Assembly: GCA_026004735.1 (NCBI GenBank)
Contig: BPJS01000001.1
Location: 4,758,287 to 4,822,286 of the forward strand
DNA from: Isosphaeraceae bacterium
GTDB lineage: Bacteria > Planctomycetota > Planctomycetia > Isosphaerales > Isosphaeraceae
Reading direction: 5' to 3'
Length of the DNA: 64,000 bases
How positions within the stretch are numbered: position 1 is the first letter of the stretch; every line of letters starts with the position of its first letter. A model generated the notes under the pieces. That model was not told where the DNA came from. It did not search any database and saw only the letters and a list, made by a program, of their open reading frames with translations. A program made the translations under genes and the position numbers. Of the stretch, positions 63,525 through 64,000 are shown one piece after another.

Positions 63525-64000
63525 CTACGCTTCGCCCTTGGCCTTGATCCCGGCCAGAGGCTCGGCCAGATCGACCCCAAAATCGAAGTACCCGCGGAAC
63601 TGCATTCCCAGCTTTTGGAAGTCGGCTTCCGCCGCTTCCACCGTCGGCGTCTGCACGCCGTCGAGGAAGCTCACCACCACCGGCGCCAGCACCCCCGGAT
63701 CACGGAACAGGTACCACGCCTTAGCGCTTGAGCCGGCAAACTCCGGATCGCTTAGCCAGTCGGCCACGACCGGACGATAACGGCCGGCGTGAATGTTGGC
63801 CGTGCCCAACGTCCCGCCTGAGCCCGGATCGACCGTGGTGCTCTGGTAGAGCCGCTGGGCCACGAACTGCAGCTCCGGCGGCACCAGGAGGAGTGTCGGC
63901 ACCCCGCCGATCCGCTTCTTATCCGGGCTCTTCAGCTTGCGAAACGCCGTGATCCCCTTCTGCAGGCCCGTTCCGTCATCCGTCAGGGCCGTATCCGCGC
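63525..64000 (-). CDS. Phage major capsid protein, C-terminal part (5' end outside window)
   Basis: The minus-strand frame is open to the window edge. Visible residues read GLQKGITAFRKLKSPDKKRIGGVPTLLLVPPEL, then QRLYQSTTVD, AWYLFRDPGVLAPVVVSFLDGVQTPTVE and FQKLGMQFRGYFDFGVDL. The LLVPP, WYLF-DP and FLDGxQxPxxE series, together with the RGYFDFGV end, is typical of Mu gpT-like or protease-capsid-fusion major capsid proteins. It is directly followed by the cement gene. The protease, portal and terminase genes should lie beyond the window. Confidence 0.85.
   Translation of the reverse strand, partial: ADTALTDDGTGLQKGITAFRKLKSPDKKRIGGVPTLLLVPPELQFVAQRLYQSTTVDPGSGGTLGTANIHAGRYRPVVADWLSDPEFAGSSAKAWYLFRDPGVLAPVVVSFLDGVQTPTVEAAEADFQKLGMQFRGYFDFGVDLAEPLAGIKAKGEA

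Overview
The window is a very GC-rich chromosomal segment from a bacterium that looks like a member of the Planctomycetota, probably near the Isosphaeraceae/Gemmataceae (inference from content). Evidence: two secreted proteins with the planctomycete N-terminal L-E-x-R-x-(L/V)-L motif, a Tat-exported Gfo/Idh/MocA oxidoreductase, an ECF sigma factor next to a membrane Ser/Thr kinase with a DFN motif and TPR-like repeats, a PhoPQ-activated-pathogenicity-related hydrolase, CARDB and DUF4038 proteins, and PQQ-type beta-propellers.

Layout. 1-3.8 kb (minus): two translationally coupled GTPases. 3.9-10 kb (plus): a two-module secreted glycoside-hydrolase-like protein, an esterase and a Tat oxidoreductase, closed by a strong hairpin facing a DUF937 gene. 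11.5-20.8 kb: an orphan sugar-type ABC ATPase, a Tex protein with a large low-complexity insertion, a subtilase and a parvulin isomerase. 21-29.5 kb: an alpha/beta hydrolase broken at a T9 run, a hydrolase lacking its nucleophile serine, a CARDB protein, a W/G/N-repeat secreted protein, purN, a BshB-like deacetylase and an epimerase. 29.7-32.2 kb: a cobalt/nickel ECF transporter (cbiM with PDGLE domain, cbiQ broken at a G9 run, cbiO). 32.2-35.7 kb: sigma factor and kinase. 35.9-45.3 kb: the translation cluster thrS-infC-rpmI-rplT-pheS...pheT. infC begins with an AUU codon, and pheS and pheT are separated by two unrelated genes. 45.4-52.1 kb: a secreted helical protein, a PQQ/alpha-alpha fusion, a pectate-lyase-like beta-helix protein and DUF2200.

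52.1-64 kb: a decayed PIN-domain (VapC-like) toxin remnant, then the late structural region of a prophage transcribed leftward and running off the window. Its order is major capsid, DUF2190 cement, head-tail proteins, gp10-like, tail tube, tail-assembly chaperone with a second overlapping frame, tape measure and distal tail proteins. It ends with a Ser/Gly-repeat protein, a Mnn1-like glycosyltransferase and an FkbM methyltransferase. I infer that this last trio decorates a virion protein with glycan. No tRNA, rRNA, CRISPR array or integrase was seen.
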